From JBFMCU01 sp964428225 (GTDB taxonomy: Bacteria > Planctomycetota > UBA1135 > GCA-002686595), in NCBI GenBank assembly GCA_964428225.1, contig CAYRXS010000018.1, positions 1-44,189 of the forward strand: DNA of 44,189 nt. The letters are read 5' to 3'. Shown piece by piece: positions 42,815 through 44,189 of this stretch; positions within the stretch are counted from its first letter, which is position 1; each line of letters starts with the position of its first letter. Made by a program: the position numbers and the translations under genes. The notes below the pieces were generated by a model that was not told the DNA's origin, did not search any database, and worked only from the letters and a program-made list of their open reading frames with translations.

Positions 42815-42820
42815 AGGATA
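42815..42820 (-). promoter_or_regulatory. Candidate -10 element for the asparaginase-like gene
   Basis: On the minus strand TATCCT ends 9 bases before the ATG at 42805. It repeats the spacing seen in front of nnrD and the polyferredoxin gene, consistent with a leaderless start. Confidence 0.35.
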
Positions 42821-42863
42821 GCGGACGCCGACGGGGACGCACAACTCCCGCGGGGGGGTGCGT

Positions 42864-42900
42864 CGAGCCCGAGGGTGCCCCCCCGGCGCCCCCGGGCTCG
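42864..42900 (-). terminator. Strong hairpin after the secreted protein gene
   Basis: CGAGCCCG (42864-42871) pairs with CGGGCTCG (42893-42900), and after one mismatch an inner GGGTGCC/GGCGCCC stem adds seven pairs including one wobble. It lies 11 bases after the stop of the gene at 42912. No T tract follows, but the position and stability suit a terminator. Confidence 0.55.
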
Positions 42901-42911
42901 CGCTCTCGCGG

Positions 42912-44159
42912 CTACCTCATCCCCAGGGTGAGGTCGACCGCGTTGGTCAGGCTCAGGTCGGCGCCGATCTCCACCGCCTGGGTGCAGAAGTCGAAGCCGC
43001 ACATGGTCGTGTCCGTCGGCAAGGGCGTGGCGATCGCGACGTAGCCGTTGGCGAAGAAGTGCGGTCCGCCGAGGCCCGCGGTGGCGAGCAGCTCGCCCCC
43101 CGGATCCGTCAGGTCGCAGAGCAGGACGCCCCAGGGAGTGGCCAGCTCGGCGGGCGAGGCGTAGCCGAAGAGGAACACCCCCACGTCCGTCGGCTCCGCC
43201 GCCGCGGCGAGGAACCGGAAGGTCTCGGCCAGGACCGGGGTGCCGACCGGGATCAGCGCCACGGGGTTCTGGTTCCCCGCGTCGTTGCGAACGACCGCGG
43301 TGGCGGGCGGGGTGATGTCCGCGTGGAACTTGCGGATGAGCACGTAGTGGGAGCCGACCAGGTGCCCGGTGGTGGGGTCGTTGTTGAGGAAGAGCCGACC
43401 CTCGCAGATCCCCGTGGCCACGTCCGGGTCCCACTGGTCGAGGGCGGCCACCTGGCCGTTCGTGTCCGGCACCACCGTCGGATCGGAGGTCAGGTCACCC
43501 GCGAAGCTCTGGATCATCCCCGTCCACTCGTCGTTCGGGTTGAGGTAGCCGAACCCGAAGACGCCCTGGGGAAGGATGAACTCGTTGCCTCCCGCCAGCT
43601 CGAGCGTCAGGTGGTAGCCCTCGGCGTAGCCCCCCGGGGACGTGTCGCCCGGAAGTCCGGAGAGCAGGAAGCGGGCGACTTCCAGGCAGGTCGACGAGGA
43701 GCCGACCGTACAGGGGGCCCCGTAGTCGTAGTAGAAGCGGATCTCGAGCGTGGCGCCCGGCCCCCCGAGGGAAGGATCGGTGACCCCGGTGGCGTACCCG
43801 ATGGTCACCTGGGTCACGACGTCGGACGTGGTCTCCTTGGAGATCGTGCCCCAGTCGACCCACTCCACCGGCTCGGATCCCCAGCCGGCCGAGGAATAGA
43901 AGAGGTCGCTGGCGTCGATGTTGATGAAGGCGTTGATCGTGGGATTGCCACATCCTCTCCCGGGTCCGGGGACGTCCCCGTCGCCCCGCGTCAGCTTCCC
44001 GCTGGCGACGTTCAGGGTGTAGTGCCCCCCGTACACGTAGGAATCGACGATACCGCCGGTCGGGGACGGGCCGGCGGCGCTCTGGGCTTGAGCCGCCGTG
44101 ACTCCGAGCCCGGCGAGCAGAACGAGGGAGAGGGAGCGGAGCGAAAGACGCGATAGCAT
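42912..44159 (-). CDS. Secreted protein, paralogue of the protein at 1-822
   Basis: 415 aa. GGAGG precedes ATG 44159 by about six bases. The signal peptide ends AQA before QSA (about residue 25). The N-terminal half (26-265) shares with the protein at 1-822 the segments SGKLTRGDG, EWVDWG, a stretch with LPG, GGNEFILPQGVFGFGY, and VPDTNGQ followed by WDP. The C-terminal part (about 270-415) is another beta domain beginning AVVRNDAGNQNP, with GTPVLAETF, FLFGYASP and an ending in LTNAVDLTLG. This tail resembles the last domain of the protein at 6015-7286 and of many Planctomycetota secreted proteins. Probably a cell-surface or released protein; no enzymatic signature. A strong hairpin follows the stop. 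Confidence 0.88.
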   Translation of the reverse strand: MLSRLSLRSLSLVLLAGLGVTAAQAQSAAGPSPTGGIVDSYVYGGHYTLNVASGKLTRGDGDVPGPGRGCGNPTINAFINIDASDLFYSSAGWGSEPVEWVDWGTISKETTSDVVTQVTIGYATGVTDPSLGGPGATLEIRFYYDYGAPCTVGSSSTCLEVARFLLSGLPGDTSPGGYAEGYHLTLELAGGNEFILPQGVFGFGYLNPNDEWTGMIQSFAGDLTSDPTVVPDTNGQVAALDQWDPDVATGICEGRLFLNNDPTTGHLVGSHYVLIRKFHADITPPATAVVRNDAGNQNPVALIPVGTPVLAETFRFLAAAAEPTDVGVFLFGYASPAELATPWGVLLCDLTDPGGELLATAGLGGPHFFANGYVAIATPLPTDTTMCGFDFCTQAVEIGADLSLTNAVDLTLGMR

Positions 44160-44189
44160 GGCAATACCTCCGGTGGTCGTGACGGCACG

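Overview
The window is high-GC (roughly 70 percent or more by eye) bacterial chromosome with no rRNA, tRNA, CRISPR array or insertion sequence that I could find. Gene content points to the phylum Planctomycetota, probably one of its deep-branching marine lineages. The clues are the MoxR/DUF58/BatA-type operon joined to DUF4175 and secreted squalene-cyclase-repeat proteins, the large PQQ-like propeller proteins, and secreted proteins with a recurrent C-terminal beta-sandwich. Many starts also lack a clear Shine-Dalgarno sequence. The assignment is inference from family knowledge; no 16S is present.

Layout. 1-822 (-) is the 3'-truncated end of a secreted protein. 1042-1970 (-) holds a DinB-like protein and a bifunctional nuclease. 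Diverging from them across a 28-bp palindromic promoter region are NAD(P)H-hydrate dehydratase and a large secreted HEAT-repeat protein (1999-5899, +). A secreted propeller-like protein follows (6015-7286, +), then tandem hairpins, an unusual ThyX (7438-8250) and a histidine-ammonia-lyase-like enzyme (8281-9918).

The heart of the window is a 19.7-kb minus-strand operon, 29590 down to 9849. In transcription order it encodes a MoxR AAA+ ATPase, DUF58, a BatA-type VWA protein, a VWA/amidotransferase-like membrane protein, a 1525-aa PQQ-propeller protein, secreted alpha/alpha-toroid protein 1, a DUF4175 membrane protein, a 940-aa exported coiled-coil protein, two small proteins, and toroid protein 2, a paralogue of toroid 1. 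Several junctions overlap by 1-4 bases, which suggests translational coupling. It resembles the Bacteroidetes Bat operons and alphaproteobacterial MoxR-DUF58-DUF4159-DUF4175 clusters, but with extra exported parts. I infer an envelope-associated assembly powered or remodelled by MoxR; the substrate is unknown. It is the best candidate for an undescribed system here.

Upstream on the same strand are a cytoplasmic HEAT-repeat protein, a seven-cysteine protein, an acetate kinase with an unusual C-terminal extension (29947-33742), and a metabolic/cell-division group: secreted protein, enolase, FtsB/DivIC-like protein and a PQQ-like exported protein (33840-39180). On the far right are a membrane polyferredoxin (+), a two-CBS-domain protein (-), a secreted esterase-like hydrolase (+), a single-domain asparaginase (-), and a complete secreted protein (42912-44159, -) that is a paralogue of the truncated one at position 1. 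A hexamer TATC(C/G)T recurs just upstream of six starts, often only 6-9 bases from the start codon, and may be the local -10 element of leaderless mRNAs.
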